Below are positions 1 to 9,050 of a stretch of DNA of 61,574 bases, one piece after another (position 1 is the first letter of the stretch; each line of letters opens with the position of its first letter). The notes beneath the pieces are model-generated. The model had not been told where the DNA came from, searched no databases, and worked only from the letters and a program-made list of their open reading frames with translations. The translations under genes were made by a program, and so were the position numbers. Source of the DNA: Mangrovicoccus ximenensis (GTDB taxonomy: Bacteria; Pseudomonadota; Alphaproteobacteria; Rhodobacterales; Rhodobacteraceae); the NCBI RefSeq assembly GCF_003056725.1, contig NZ_QBKZ01000017.1, positions 32,479 through 94,052 of the forward strand, given 5' to 3'.

Positions 1-2
1 TG

Positions 3-165
3 ATCGACCTGCTCGGCGCGCATCCCTCCGAGCTGGCGCTGGTCTTCACCCGCACCAAGCACGGCGCCGACCGGCTGGCCCGCGCGGTGGAGAAATCCGG
101 CTTCGATGTCGGCGCGATCCACGGCAACAAGAGCCAGGGCCAGCGCGAGCGCGCGCTGCGGCGCC
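3..165 (+). pseudogene. RhlE-type DEAD-box RNA helicase, internal fragment
   Basis: Frame 3 from the left edge encodes a piece of the helicase C-terminal domain of an RhlE-like DEAD-box RNA helicase. It includes the [13 protein letters not shown] strand-helix (motif IV region) and the [14 protein letters not shown] segment that precedes motif V. The 5' part lies outside the window. After the residues ERAL the helicase similarity stops abruptly and the reading frame runs on as low-quality arginine-rich sequence, so the ARGxD/motif VI part is missing. The piece therefore cannot encode a working helicase here. The break is either a real deletion or an assembly joint. Confidence 0.75.
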
Positions 166-318
166 GATGTCGCGCGCTGGCGCCCGGCCGACAGCCTGGC
201 GATCATGAAGCTGATGGGGCTGCAGCTCTCCACCCATCTTTCTGCCGAGGTGCAGCGCGCCCGCACCGCCCTCGCCCTGCCGCCGGACCGGGTGCGCGAC
301 ATCCTCCCCGACAGCCGC
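166..318 (+). other. Unidentified coding-like fragment between two broken genes
   Basis: The + frame through this stretch reads as a plausible protein C-terminal piece, with segments such as [20 protein letters not shown] and [18 protein letters not shown] do not recognise the family. It has no start or stop of its own: it follows a truncated helicase and ends where a truncated minus-strand oxidoreductase begins. It looks like a short remnant trapped between two joints. Confidence 0.3.
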
Positions 319-1432
319 CGAGCGGCAGGCCGGCCTCGCGGGCCAGCGCGTCATTCGGGCTGGCGCCGATGCCCGCGAGGATGAGATCGGCCTCGATGAG
401 CCGGCCATCGGCCAGCGTCACGCCTTCGGGCGACACGCCCGCGATGGCCGTGCCCAGATACAGCGCCACGTCGTTCTGCCCGGCCACCCAGGCGAGGAAC
501 TCGCCGGCTTCCGAGGGCAGCAGCCGCTTCAGAAGCCGGTCCTGCGCCTCGATCACCGTCACCTTTTTGCCGAGCGCACGGGCGGCGGAGGCGATCTCCA
601 GCCCGATGAAGCCGCCGCCGATCACGGCCACCTGCGTGGCAGCCCGGAGCGCCGGGCCGAGCCGTTCGGCATCGGCGGCATCGCGCAGATAGTGGACCGT
701 CCTGTCCTCGGCGCCCGGCAGCGACAGCCGCCGCGCCCCGGCCCCGGTGGCCAGCACCAGAAGGTCATAGCCCAGCTCCGTCCCGTCGCCGAGCGTGACC
801 CTGCGTGCCTCCCGGTCGATGGCGGTGACGGCGGTGCCGAGCCGCAGCGCAATGCCCAGACGCTCCGCCTCGCCCGAATCGAAGACATGCGCCTCGGCCA
901 GCGTGGTGCGCCCGAGGAGCAGGTCCTTCGACAGCGGCGGACGTTCATAGGGCGGATGGCGCTCCGCCCCGATCAGCACGATCTCGCCGCCGAAGCCCTC
1001 GGCGCGGGCCGCCCGCGCGGTCTCGGCCCCGGCCTGCCCGGCACCCGCAATCACCAGACGGCGGCTGTCGCTGCGCCTTGCTGCTGCGGCGGCCGCCGGA
1101 GCCTCGCCGCCCGCGGCGGCTGCCGGTTCGGTATCGACCCAGACGAGGCCATCCTCGACCTTCGCCGGATAGGTGGCGAGGTCCTTGGTGACCGGGGCGC
1201 CCTGCGCCTTGCCGGTGCGGATGTCGAACAGGCCCTGATGCAGCGGGCACTCGACGCAGCCGCCCTCGACATGGCCCTCGCTCAGGAGCGCAAAGGCATG
1301 GGTGCAGATATTGCCGGTGGCGAAGACCTCGCCGTCAAGCGCATAGAGCGCGATGCGCAGCCCGTCGATCTCGACCCCGGCCACGCCCTTCGCCAGAAGC
1401 TCGGCCTCGGTTATGGAAGAATGCCAGCTCAT
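318..1432 (-). pseudogene. Rieske ferredoxin fused to FAD/NAD(P) ferredoxin reductase, 3' end lost
   Basis: The protein starts at the ATG at 1432, eight bases after the upstream amidohydrolase stop. Residues ~1-102 form a Rieske [2Fe-2S] ferredoxin with ligands C43-x-H45 and C62-x2-H65. After an alanine-rich linker comes a pyridine-nucleotide-disulphide reductase domain, with the FAD motif IAGAGQAG near 128, ERPPLSK, and the NAD motif VIGGGFIG near 268. Such proteins pass electrons from NAD(P)H to an oxygenase. Similarity ends after EAGLPLG at ~318. The frame then continues into unrelated sequence to a chance stop at 203, so the C-terminal dimerisation part is absent. It is the last gene of the minus-strand operon below, which suggests it served a ring-hydroxylating enzyme. 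No oxygenase is present in the window. Confidence 0.8.
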
Positions 1433-1439
1433 GGCCGCC

Positions 1440-2414
1440 TCACACCGCTTCGGCCAGGAGCGGCAGCCCGAGGAGCCGCGCCGCACTGTCATGGCAGACC
1501 ATTGCCCTTGTGGCGGCATCCATCAGCGCGCTCTCGATGAACTCCGCCGCGGTGGCGGTGTCCTCATAGGGATAGTCGATCGAGAACATCACGCCCTCGG
1601 GCCCCATCTCGCCGAGCGCCCCCATCAGCGCGGCATGCGAGCAGACCCCGGTCGTGGTGATCAGGATGTTGCGGGTGAAATATTCGGAGGGCTTCAGCTT
1701 CAGCTCCACCCCCATCGGATAGGCCCCGAAACGCGAGTCGAAGCGCCAGCGCAGATAGGGCAGCGCCTCGCCCATATGGCCGAGCACCAGCTTGACCCCC
1801 GGAAAGCGGTCGAAGACCCCGGAGAAGAGCAGCCTGAGCGCATGGCTGCCGGTATCGACGCCCCAGCCCCAGGTCGCACCCTGCAGCACCGGCATGTCGG
1901 CAAAGACCGGCGGCGCGGCGCGGGCATTCGAGGGGTGCAGGTAGAAGGGCACGCCGAGCGCCTCGACCTCGGCCCAGAACACGTCGTATTCCGGCGCATC
2001 GAAATAGCGGCCATGGACCGGGCTGTTGGCGAGGCAGCCGAGAAAGCCCAAATCCGTCACTGCGCGGCGCAGCTCGGCGGCGGCCAGCTCGGGGTCGTGC
2101 ATCGGCAGCGCCGCAAGCCCCGAGAGCCGCGAGGATAGCGGCGCGATCTTCTCGGCGAGGAAGTCGTTCGCCCCCTTCGCGGCATCGGCGGCCAGTTCCG
2201 GCAGCTCGCCCTGCGGCCCCGGCCCGGTCAGCGACAGCACCGAGCGGGTGATCCCGTAGCGGTCCATCAGCTCGATCCGCTCGCCGCCGAAATCATCGAG
2301 CCGCCGGGTCAGCTCGCGGGCCTGCGCCTCGGGGATGAGCTTGAGGAAGGCGGCCGAGTGCTTCTCGAAGCCGGGCGCCATGAAATGTTCCTCGAAGGTG
2401 ATCTTGGGTATCAT
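1440..2414 (-). CDS. Amidohydrolase of the gamma-resorcylate / dihydroxybenzoate decarboxylase family
   Basis: This is a 324-aa metal-dependent, non-oxidative decarboxylase-type amidohydrolase (ACMSD/2,3-DHBD/gamma-RSD/LigW group). Expected metal ligands are visible: E8-x-H10 in FEEHF, the histidine in YLHPSN, the GHMGE motif, and the aspartate in SIDYPYE. Family members remove or add a carboxylate on phenolic acids such as 2,6-dihydroxybenzoate or 5-carboxyvanillate. Start 2414 is chosen because AGGAGGG precedes it; a longer upstream frame lacks family similarity. It sits between the TRAP dctM gene and the Rieske-reductase gene on the same strand, which supports a role in aromatic acid catabolism. 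The exact substrate cannot be read from sequence. Confidence 0.85.
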   Translation of the reverse strand: MIPKITFEEHFMAPGFEKHSAAFLKLIPEAQARELTRRLDDFGGERIELMDRYGITRSVLSLTGPGPQGELPELAADAAKGANDFLAEKIAPLSSRLSGLAALPMHDPELAAAELRRAVTDLGFLGCLANSPVHGRYFDAPEYDVFWAEVEALGVPFYLHPSNARAAPPVFADMPVLQGATWGWGVDTGSHALRLLFSGVFDRFPGVKLVLGHMGEALPYLRWRFDSRFGAYPMGVELKLKPSEYFTRNILITTTGVCSHAALMGALGEMGPEGVMFSIDYPYEDTATAAEFIESALMDAATRAMVCHDSAARLLGLPLLAEAV

Positions 2415-2484
2415 TGAACCCTCCTGTCGTCTGCCGGCCGTGCTGGCCGGATTGTCTTGTGTCTTGGTCCAGCGCCCTGCCCGC

Positions 2485-3768
2485 TCAGAGCAGCAGCGAG
2501 GGCGCCAGCGTTGCAATCCCGGGGACGTAGGTGACGAGCATGAGCACCAGCAGGTTGACCAGGATGAAGGGCCAGATCCCCGCGATGATCTCGGTCACCG
2601 GCGTCTGCAGCGTCGAGGAGGCCACGAAGAGGTCGAGCCCGAAGGGCGGCGTCACCATGCCGAGCGTCACGTTGACCGCGACGATCATGCCGAAATGCAC
2701 CGGGTCGATGCCGAGGCTCGTGGCCACCGGAAAGAGCGCGGGCACCAGGATCAGCTGGATCGAGTTCGGATCGACGAACATGCCCGCGATGATGAAGGCG
2801 ATATTGGCGGCCATCAGGAACAGCACCGGCCCGGCATGCAGGCTGTCGAGCCCGGCGATCAGAAGGCCGGGGATCTGCGCCAGCGTGATGAAGTGGGACA
2901 GCGCCGTGCCGAGCGCGAGCAGGAGGAAGATCACCGCGTTCTGCACGGCGGATTTCTCGGCGATGGCGATCAGCCCCTTCAGATCCAGGCTGCGGTAGAC
3001 CCACATCTCGACAAGGATGGCATAGACCACGCTGACCACTGCGGCCTCGGTCGCGGTGAAGAGCCCACTGTAGATCCCGCCCATGATGACCACCGGCAGG
3101 CCGAGCGCCCAGCCCGCGCGGCGGAGGGCCAGGCCGATCTCGGCCAGGCTGGCGCGGGGATCGCCCGTCACCCCGGTGCGGCGCGCCTCGACGGCGGTGA
3201 GCAGCGCGAAGGCCAGCCCCAGCACGAGGCCGACCGACAGCCCGGCCGCGAAGAGCGCGGTGATCGAGGTGCCGGTGATCCAGCCATAGACGATCAGCGT
3301 GATCGAGGGCGGGATCAGGAGCGCGGTTTCGGCCGAGGAGACGATCAGCCCCAGAGAGAAGCGGTCGCGGAACCGCGCGCGGCGGAGTTCGGGATAGAGG
3401 ATGTGCCCCATCGCAGCGACCGTGGCCGGGGCCGAGCCCGACACCGCGCCGAAGCCCATCGCGCCGCCGATCGTAGTATAGCCGATGCCGCCGCGGGCAT
3501 GGCCGACCAGCGCCCGCACCAGCCCGGTCAGCCGTCCGGCGATCTGGCCATGGCCCATCAGCTCGGCCGCGAAGAGGAAGAACGGGATCGCCAGGAGCAG
3601 CGACTGATTGATCCCGCCGGCCATCTTCTGGGCGATGACCATGTCGGGCATCCGCTCGAAGAAGCCAGCCTTGATGGCCAGCGTGGGAAGCCCCAGCACC
3701 ATCAGCATCTCGAAGCCCGCCACCAGAAGCAGGACGGCCATCAGGGCGATTGCGAGGCCGGGGATCAT
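2485..3768 (-). CDS. dctM: TRAP transporter large permease (DctM family)
   Basis: A 427-aa, very hydrophobic protein of typical DctM length with about twelve membrane segments and the family signature region around GAVSGSAPATVAAMG. It forms the ion-coupled translocation channel of a tripartite ATP-independent importer together with the DctQ and DctP proteins encoded immediately upstream. Its ATG overlaps the dctQ stop in an ATGA arrangement (3765-3768), so the two are translationally coupled. The downstream gene is the decarboxylase-type amidohydrolase, so the cargo may be its substrate, probably a small carboxylate or aromatic acid. Confidence 0.92.
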   Translation of the reverse strand: MIPGLAIALMAVLLLVAGFEMLMVLGLPTLAIKAGFFERMPDMVIAQKMAGGINQSLLLAIPFFLFAAELMGHGQIAGRLTGLVRALVGHARGGIGYTTIGGAMGFGAVSGSAPATVAAMGHILYPELRRARFRDRFSLGLIVSSAETALLIPPSITLIVYGWITGTSITALFAAGLSVGLVLGLAFALLTAVEARRTGVTGDPRASLAEIGLALRRAGWALGLPVVIMGGIYSGLFTATEAAVVSVVYAILVEMWVYRSLDLKGLIAIAEKSAVQNAVIFLLLALGTALSHFITLAQIPGLLIAGLDSLHAGPVLFLMAANIAFIIAGMFVDPNSIQLILVPALFPVATSLGIDPVHFGMIVAVNVTLGMVTPPFGLDLFVASSTLQTPVTEIIAGIWPFILVNLLVLMLVTYVPGIATLAPSLLL

Positions 3769-4268
3769 TCCGCGGCCTCCGCTGCGGCGCCAAAGCGGTC
3801 GATGGTGCCCGCGAGACTGGCGCCGTAGCGCAGCGCCAGCAGAAGGAACCCCGCGCAGGGCGCCACGTAGATCCAGCCGATCGCCAGATCGAGCGTGGCG
3901 CTCTTCTGGCCGGTGCCGAAGACGAAATCCGCCATGTCCAGCGCCAGCCAGGCCATCCAGAGCGAGAAGCAGAGCCCCGCGGCATCGATGATCCGCCGCA
4001 GCGGCAGGCGCAGGCGCTCCGCGATCCGGTCGCGCCAGCTGTCGACTGCCACCTGCTTGCCGCGTTCCAGCGCCAGCCCGGCAGCGAGGAACACGAGGTA
4101 GAGGTTCATCAGCCGGACCACCTCGTCGATCCAGCCGAAGGAGGAGGCCAGCGCCCCTCCGAACAGCCGGACCGCGACGTTGAAGGCGAACAGCCCGGTC
4201 ATGCCCAGCAGCAGCGCGACGAGGCAGCTGCGCTCGAGCAGGCGGATGATATGGAGAAAGGCGTGCAT
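3765..4268 (-). CDS. dctQ: TRAP transporter small permease (DctQ family)
   Basis: A 167-aa protein with four predicted membrane helices, as expected for the small subunit of a TRAP importer. It includes the FGWIDEVVRLMNLYLVFLAAG segment typical of the family. The start at 4268 (MHAFLHIIRLLERS) is preferred over longer upstream readings, which are arginine-rich and non-homologous. It lies between dctP (22 bp upstream) and dctM (4-bp overlap) and presumably couples the binding protein to the large permease in the inner membrane. Confidence 0.88.
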   Translation of the reverse strand: MHAFLHIIRLLERSCLVALLLGMTGLFAFNVAVRLFGGALASSFGWIDEVVRLMNLYLVFLAAGLALERGKQVAVDSWRDRIAERLRLPLRRIIDAAGLCFSLWMAWLALDMADFVFGTGQKSATLDLAIGWIYVAPCAGFLLLALRYGASLAGTIDRFGAAAEAAE

Positions 4269-4290
4269 GGCGGGATCTCGCGGGCCGGGA

Positions 4291-5301
4291 TCAGTTCGCA
4301 ACTGCGCCGTAGGCCGCCTCGTAGGCCTCGAAGAGCGCCCTGCCCTCCTCGCCGGAGCGGGCCAGGAACGCGTCGCGCGCCGCCGGGAACATGGTCTCTC
4401 GCAGCGCGGCAATCTCGTCGGCTGAGGGCTCCGTCACGGTGACGTCGGCGGCGCGGATCGTCTCCAGCGCACGTGCCCCGGCCGCGGCCTTGTGCTCGAT
4501 CATCTCGGGAATGACCTCGTGCAGCGAAGTGGAGATCGCCTCGCGCCATTCCGGCTCAAGCCCGTCCCAGACCGCCGGATTGAACAGCACGACATTCTCG
4601 ATGGCGCCGTGGTTCGACAGGGCCAGGTATTTCTGCACCTCGTAGAACTTCATGTTGAAGATGGTGTCGAGCGGGTTTTCCTCGCCGTCGACCACGCCGG
4701 TCTGCAGCGCGGTGTAGAGCTCGCCGAAGGGAATCGGCACGGCGGTCACGCCGATGGATTTCAGCGCATCGACCAGCACGGCGGATTCCATCACGCGGAA
4801 GGTCTGGCCGGCGAAGTCGCCGATCGAGGCGATCGGCGCGTTGGAAGTGAACTGCTTGGTGCCGTTGGGATAGAGCGACACGCAGGTCACGCCGCGGCTG
4901 TTGAAGCTGTCGCAGAAAGCCGTGCCGAAGCCGCCGTCGCGGATCGCCTGGGCCTGCTCCGGATCGGCCGGGTAGAGGAACGGGATGTCCATGATGGAGG
5001 CAAGCGGATTGAAGCCGCCCATGAAGGCGACCGGCCCGGAAGTGGCGTCGAGCGCGCCAAACTGCACGGCCTCGGTCATCTCGCGCTGGCTGCCGAGCTG
5101 GCTCTGCGGGAAGATCTGCAGCTCGACGGCGCCGCCGGTCTTCTCCGAGACCATCCCGGCAATCTTCTCGAGCATGACATGGGTGGTCGAGGCAGGGGCT
5201 TCGACATGGCCGATGCGCAGCGTGAGCTCCTGGGCGAGGCCCAGCTGCGGCAGGGCGGCGAAAAGCAGGGCGGCGCCCAGCGGGCGGAACATGGCGGACA
5301 T
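4291..5301 (-). CDS. dctP: TRAP transporter periplasmic substrate-binding protein (DctP family)
   Basis: A 336-aa solute-binding protein. The start at 5301 gives a signal peptide ending near GLAQE, followed by the DctP core: RIGHVEAP, IFPQSQLG, and the conserved arginine region GQTFRVMES that normally clamps the substrate carboxylate. The later FGELYTALQTGVVDGEENP segment is highly typical of the family. Length and domain are complete. A strong stem-loop lies between the upstream ABC binding-protein gene and this start. The presence of the carboxylate-binding arginine suggests an organic-acid ligand. Confidence 0.92.
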   Translation of the reverse strand: MSAMFRPLGAALLFAALPQLGLAQELTLRIGHVEAPASTTHVMLEKIAGMVSEKTGGAVELQIFPQSQLGSQREMTEAVQFGALDATSGPVAFMGGFNPLASIMDIPFLYPADPEQAQAIRDGGFGTAFCDSFNSRGVTCVSLYPNGTKQFTSNAPIASIGDFAGQTFRVMESAVLVDALKSIGVTAVPIPFGELYTALQTGVVDGEENPLDTIFNMKFYEVQKYLALSNHGAIENVVLFNPAVWDGLEPEWREAISTSLHEVIPEMIEHKAAAGARALETIRAADVTVTEPSADEIAALRETMFPAARDAFLARSGEEGRALFEAYEAAYGAVAN

Positions 5302-5347
5302 GGAGATACCTTCCTGTCGGCTGTGACTTGCGGAACTGGTGAAGGGG

Positions 5348-5370
5348 ACCGCCCGCATGGCGCGGGCGGT
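5348..5370 (-). promoter_or_regulatory. Intercistronic stem-loop between the two binding-protein genes
   Basis: ACCGCCCGC at 5348-5356 and GCGGGCGGT at 5362-5370 form a perfect nine-base-pair stem with a five-base loop. It lies between the liv binding-protein stop (5379) and the dctP start (5301). There is no T-run, so it is more likely an mRNA-stabilising or processing element than a terminator. If it did terminate, it would split the long operon. Confidence 0.6.
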
Positions 5371-5378
5371 CGGCCGGA

Positions 5379-6590
5379 TCACTCGAAGGCGGAGGCGGGC
5401 AGGAACTTCTCGTCGGTCCAGGCGCCTTGGACGGCCTTCTTGATCATGTAGGCCCCTGCGGGCGTGCCGCTTTCGTCCAGCGTCAGCGGACCCGAGGCGC
5501 CTTCGTAGTCGATGTCCTTGCCCTCGGCGAGCGCCGCCTTGGCCGCCGCGAAGGTCGACACCTTCTCGCCGCCCTCGCTGACATCGCGCAGGACCGCGTT
5601 GATCCCCTCGCCAGTGCAATCCGCGGCGGCCTCGAGCGAGATCGCCGTCAGCATGGCCATGTCATAGGAATTGGCGGCGAAGGGTCCCGGGGCCGCGCCG
5701 GTTCTCTCCCGGGTCAGGTCGGCGAAGGCCTTGAACTCCGGTAGCGTGCTGTCGGCCTCGGCGATCTCGACATAGGCGCGATCGTTGAGGATGCGCGGAT
5801 CGACTGCCTCGAAGACCTCGGGCACGGCGAGGTCGGCGGTCAGCAGCCATTCGCCCCCGTATCCGCCCGCGGCGGCCTCCTTGAGAACGGTCACGCCGGA
5901 TTCCTGTCCGCCCGCCAGGTAGATCGCGTCCGGATCGTGCGACAGGACCGAGATCAGCTCGGCCTGGTAGGAAGGCTGGCCGGGATTGTAGATGATCATG
6001 TCGGTCAGCTCGATCCCCGCCGCGGTGACGGCGTCGCGCGCGACCTGGGCCGGAGAAATGGTGGATTCCTCGTTCTGGATCAGGAAGGCGACCGACTTGT
6101 AGCCCTTCTCCGCCAGCCACATGCCCGAGGCCGCGCCGTCGCCGAGATCGGACGAGACTGTGCGGTAGACATAGTCGCCGCCGATCTCGTTGAGGGTGAT
6201 CGTGCCGGCATAGGGCGACATCATCACGGTCTTCTTGCGCTTGGCGAGATCGACCAGCGCCACCATCTCGCCCGAGGCCGGGCCGAGGATCGCGACCGCC
6301 CCCTCGCTGTCGATCATCTTGTTGGCCTCGCGGATCGCCTGTTCCGCCGAACCGCCGGTATCGGCGACGACGGTGCGCAGCGGCCCGCATCTGGTGCCCC
6401 CGGCGGCATTGACCTCGTCGACGCCCAGTTGCACGGCATCGGCAACGATCTTGCCGAATTCGCCGAGTTCGCCGGTCAGAGGCACGAGCACGCCCAGCGT
6501 CACCCCGTCGGCTTGCGCGAAGGCAGGCTGGACGGCGGTCAGGGCGGTGGTCAGGGCGGCAAGCGCTGCCGCGGATCTTGCATGTCTCAT
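5379..6590 (-). CDS. Branched-chain amino acid-type ABC transporter substrate-binding protein (LivK-like)
   Basis: A 403-aa periplasmic binding protein of the type-I fold. It has a signal peptide ending at AFAQA, then GVTLGVLVPLTGELGEFG, which is the family's usual N-terminal strand. The core is complete. In alphaproteobacteria this family binds branched-chain amino acids but also many aromatic acids (for example phenylacetate- or benzoate-type ligands). It is the fifth gene of livHMGF-SBP and is followed by a TRAP importer and an aromatic decarboxylase-type enzyme, so an aromatic ligand is a reasonable inference. The gene order with the SBP last is less common than SBP first. Confidence 0.9.
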   Translation of the reverse strand: MRHARSAAALAALTTALTAVQPAFAQADGVTLGVLVPLTGELGEFGKIVADAVQLGVDEVNAAGGTRCGPLRTVVADTGGSAEQAIREANKMIDSEGAVAILGPASGEMVALVDLAKRKKTVMMSPYAGTITLNEIGGDYVYRTVSSDLGDGAASGMWLAEKGYKSVAFLIQNEESTISPAQVARDAVTAAGIELTDMIIYNPGQPSYQAELISVLSHDPDAIYLAGGQESGVTVLKEAAAGGYGGEWLLTADLAVPEVFEAVDPRILNDRAYVEIAEADSTLPEFKAFADLTRERTGAAPGPFAANSYDMAMLTAISLEAAADCTGEGINAVLRDVSEGGEKVSTFAAAKAALAEGKDIDYEGASGPLTLDESGTPAGAYMIKKAVQGAWTDEKFLPASAFE

Positions 6591-6665
6591 CGTCTGTCTT
6601 CCTGTTGGCTAGCGTTTCTTCTTCCGTGTCGCGCCACCCTGCCGCGGATGGAGCGGGGGGCAGGC

Positions 6666-7370
6666 TCAGTGCTCCTGCAGGAGCATCTCCTCCAGCCGGC
6701 CCGGTTCCAGCAGGTCTTGGCTCGGCAGGGTCTCCCGGTTGCGCCCGGCATCGAGCATCCAGGTCGTCCGCGAAATCTTCAGGATCTTCTCGGGGTTCTG
6801 CTCCACCACCCAGATCACGCTCATGCCCTGCCGCGAGAGCTCGGTGATCCAGGCGATGATCTGGTCGACGAAGATCGGCGCCAGCCCAGCGGTCGGCTCG
6901 TCGAGGATCAGGAATTCCGGCGAAGCCAGCAGCGCGTTGGCGATGGCCAGCGTCTGGCGCTCGCCGCCCGAGAGCGTGGCGGCCAACTGGTGCGAGCGCT
7001 CCTTCAGGATCGGGAAGCGGCGATAGGTCTCCTCGATCAGCGCCCCTGCCCCCTCGAAGGCCAGCGCCGAGGCCAGTAGGTTGTCGCGCACCGTCATCCG
7101 AGCGAAGGTGTTCCGCTCCTGCGCGACATAGCCGATACCGGCCCGCAGCGTCTCCAGCGCTCCGAGCGGCGCGACCGAGCGGCCGTCGAGCAGGATGTCG
7201 CCGCCCGAGACCGGCAGATGGCCCGCGACGGTCTTCATCAGCGTCGATTTTCCGGCACCATTAGGGCCCAGCACACAGGTGATCTCGCCCGGTTCCGCGA
7301 CCAGGTCGACCCCGTGCAGGATCGTGACCTTGCCGTAGCCCGATTGCAGCCCCGTGACCTCAAGCTTCAT
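6666..7370 (-). CDS. livF: Branched-chain-type ABC transporter ATPase (LivF)
   Basis: A 234-aa ATP-binding subunit. Walker A is GPNGAGKS at residues 35-42, the signature LSGGERQ is near 138, and Walker B with [10 protein letters not shown] is near 158, followed by a switch histidine region. Its start overlaps the end of livG by 11 bp, which indicates coupled translation. It energises uptake with LivG through the LivHM channel. Confidence 0.93.
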   Translation of the reverse strand: MKLEVTGLQSGYGKVTILHGVDLVAEPGEITCVLGPNGAGKSTLMKTVAGHLPVSGGDILLDGRSVAPLGALETLRAGIGYVAQERNTFARMTVRDNLLASALAFEGAGALIEETYRRFPILKERSHQLAATLSGGERQTLAIANALLASPEFLILDEPTAGLAPIFVDQIIAWITELSRQGMSVIWVVEQNPEKILKISRTTWMLDAGRNRETLPSQDLLEPGRLEEMLLQEH

Positions 7371-8133
7371 GATCCGCCCCCAGATAGGCCGCGATCACGG
7401 CAGGATCGCGGCGGATGTCATCGGGCGTGCCTTCGGCCAGCAGCGCCCCGTTCTGCAGGACCACCACGCTGTCGGCCAGCGACATCAGGAAGCCCAGGTT
7501 GTGTTCGACCACGATCAGCGTGGTGCCCGCCGCATGCAGCCCGGCAAGAATTTCAGACAGCTTGCCCTGAAGCGCCGGATCGACGCCGGCGGTCGGCTCG
7601 TCGAGCAGCAGGATCCGCGGCTCGCGCACCAGCTGGCGGGCGACCTCCAGCATCCGCAGCTCTCCCCCCGACAGGTTCGACACGCTGTCATGGCGCCGTC
7701 CGGCCAGCCCGACCCGCTCCAGTGCCGCCTCGGCGCGGCCGAGGAACTGCCGCTCGGCGGGCTTCCAGCGCCCGAGCATCGCCGCCAAAGGTCCCTCCTC
7801 GGGATGGGCGAGCCCGACCATGACATTGTCGATGATGCTGAGGCTGCCGAAGGCACGCGGCGTCTGGAACGTGCGGCCGAGGCCGAGCGCCGCTGTCCCC
7901 GCAGTGGAGAGCTGCGAGATCTCGGCACCGTCCAACGTCACGCTGCCCCTGGTGGGCGGCATCACCCCCGAAATCAGGTTGAAGGTGGTGGACTTGCCCG
8001 CGCCGTTCGGCCCGATCAGCCCGAGGAAGCCGCCGCGGCGCACGCCGAAGCTCAGCCCCTCCGGCCCGCCCACCGCGCGGAACCCGGCGAATTCCTTCAC
8101 CACGCCGTCGAGTTTCAGGATCGTATCGGTCAT
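7360..8133 (-). CDS. livG: Branched-chain-type ABC transporter ATPase (LivG)
   Basis: A 257-aa ATPase. The start at 8133 overlaps the livM stop (ATGA). Walker A GPNGAGKS is at residues 41-48, the signature LSGGELR near 159 and DEPTAGVDP follow. The LivG-type insert after Walker A (FNLISGVMPPTRG) and the C-terminal VVEHNLGFLMSLAD segment are present. A longer upstream reading in the same frame overlaps livM and is not real. It pairs with LivF. Confidence 0.93.
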   Translation of the reverse strand: MTDTILKLDGVVKEFAGFRAVGGPEGLSFGVRRGGFLGLIGPNGAGKSTTFNLISGVMPPTRGSVTLDGAEISQLSTAGTAALGLGRTFQTPRAFGSLSIIDNVMVGLAHPEEGPLAAMLGRWKPAERQFLGRAEAALERVGLAGRRHDSVSNLSGGELRMLEVARQLVREPRILLLDEPTAGVDPALQGKLSEILAGLHAAGTTLIVVEHNLGFLMSLADSVVVLQNGALLAEGTPDDIRRDPAVIAAYLGADHEA

Positions 8134-9050
8134 GAGCCTGCCTTCCGTGACAGCCGGTCCCAAGGCTGCCAGCGCAGCACGAGGATGAAGAGGATGCCGG
8201 TGATCACCTCTTCCGCAGAAGCCGCGATCTGGGCGCCGCGCACGGTCTCGAAGGGGATGACCCGGACGAGTTCCTGGAAGAAGACCAGCGCCATGGTGCC
8301 GAGGATCGCGCCCAGGATGGTCCGCTCGCCGCCGAGCGCCAGGGCGATCCAGACGAAGAAGGTGACCTCGGCCGAGAACAGCGCGGGCGCGACCAGCGTC
8401 GTGATCATCGCGTAAAGAGCCCCGGCGAAGCCGATCGGGATGGCGGAGATCACGAAGATCTGCAGCCGCACCCTCGCGGTGTCCTTGCCGACGGATTCCG
8501 CGGCGATCTCGTCGTCTCGGGTCGCGTCGACCAGGCGGCCATAGGGCGAGGCCAGCAGCCGGTGGAACAGCCATGCAGTCAGCAGCATCAGCGCGCAGGC
8601 CGCCAGCGTGTAGCCCAGCGTGTCGCCGAGGCCGATCGCGGCCGGGTCGGGACGTTCGACATTGGCCATGCCGACGCTGCCGTTGCCGATGCGGCGCTCG
8701 TTCAGCAGGATCGAGTGGAACACCTCGGCGAAGGCGAAGGTGGTCAGCGCCAGGTACTCGCCGCGCAACCGCAGCGTCGGCCAGCCGGTGATCAGCGCGA
8801 AGAGCATCGCCGCCGCGCCCGCCGCCAGGAAACCCGCCCACCAAGGCATGTCGAAGCCGAAGGCGTACTGGTCGAGCCCCGAGGGCGGTTCCTGCGTGAA
8901 GATCGCATAGGCATAGGCCCCGGCCGCGAAATAGGCCACGGTGCCGAAATTGATCATGCCGCCGCGGGCATATTGCAGGTTCAGCGACACGGTCAGGACC
9001 GAGAACATCGCGCCGAACATCAGCGTGGAGAGGATCAGGGACTGGATCAT
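8130..9050 (-). CDS. livM: Branched-chain-type ABC transporter permease (LivM)
   Basis: A 306-aa membrane protein with about eight to nine helices and the LivM landmarks: SLNLQYARGGMINFGTVAYF near the N-terminus, LRLRGEYLALTTFAFAEVF in the middle, and LGGERTILGAILGTM near the C-terminus. It overlaps livH by 4 bp and livG by 4 bp. It forms half of the transmembrane channel. Confidence 0.93.
   Translation of the reverse strand: MIQSLILSTLMFGAMFSVLTVSLNLQYARGGMINFGTVAYFAAGAYAYAIFTQEPPSGLDQYAFGFDMPWWAGFLAAGAAAMLFALITGWPTLRLRGEYLALTTFAFAEVFHSILLNERRIGNGSVGMANVERPDPAAIGLGDTLGYTLAACALMLLTAWLFHRLLASPYGRLVDATRDDEIAAESVGKDTARVRLQIFVISAIPIGFAGALYAMITTLVAPALFSAEVTFFVWIALALGGERTILGAILGTMALVFFQELVRVIPFETVRGAQIAASAEEVITGILFILVLRWQPWDRLSRKAGS

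Noticed and set aside
2335..3828. A 497-codon + strand frame opposite the TRAP genes
   Set aside because: It is rich in Arg, Asp, Gln and His with no domain and lies antisense to well-supported dctM. High GC gives many such long shadow frames.
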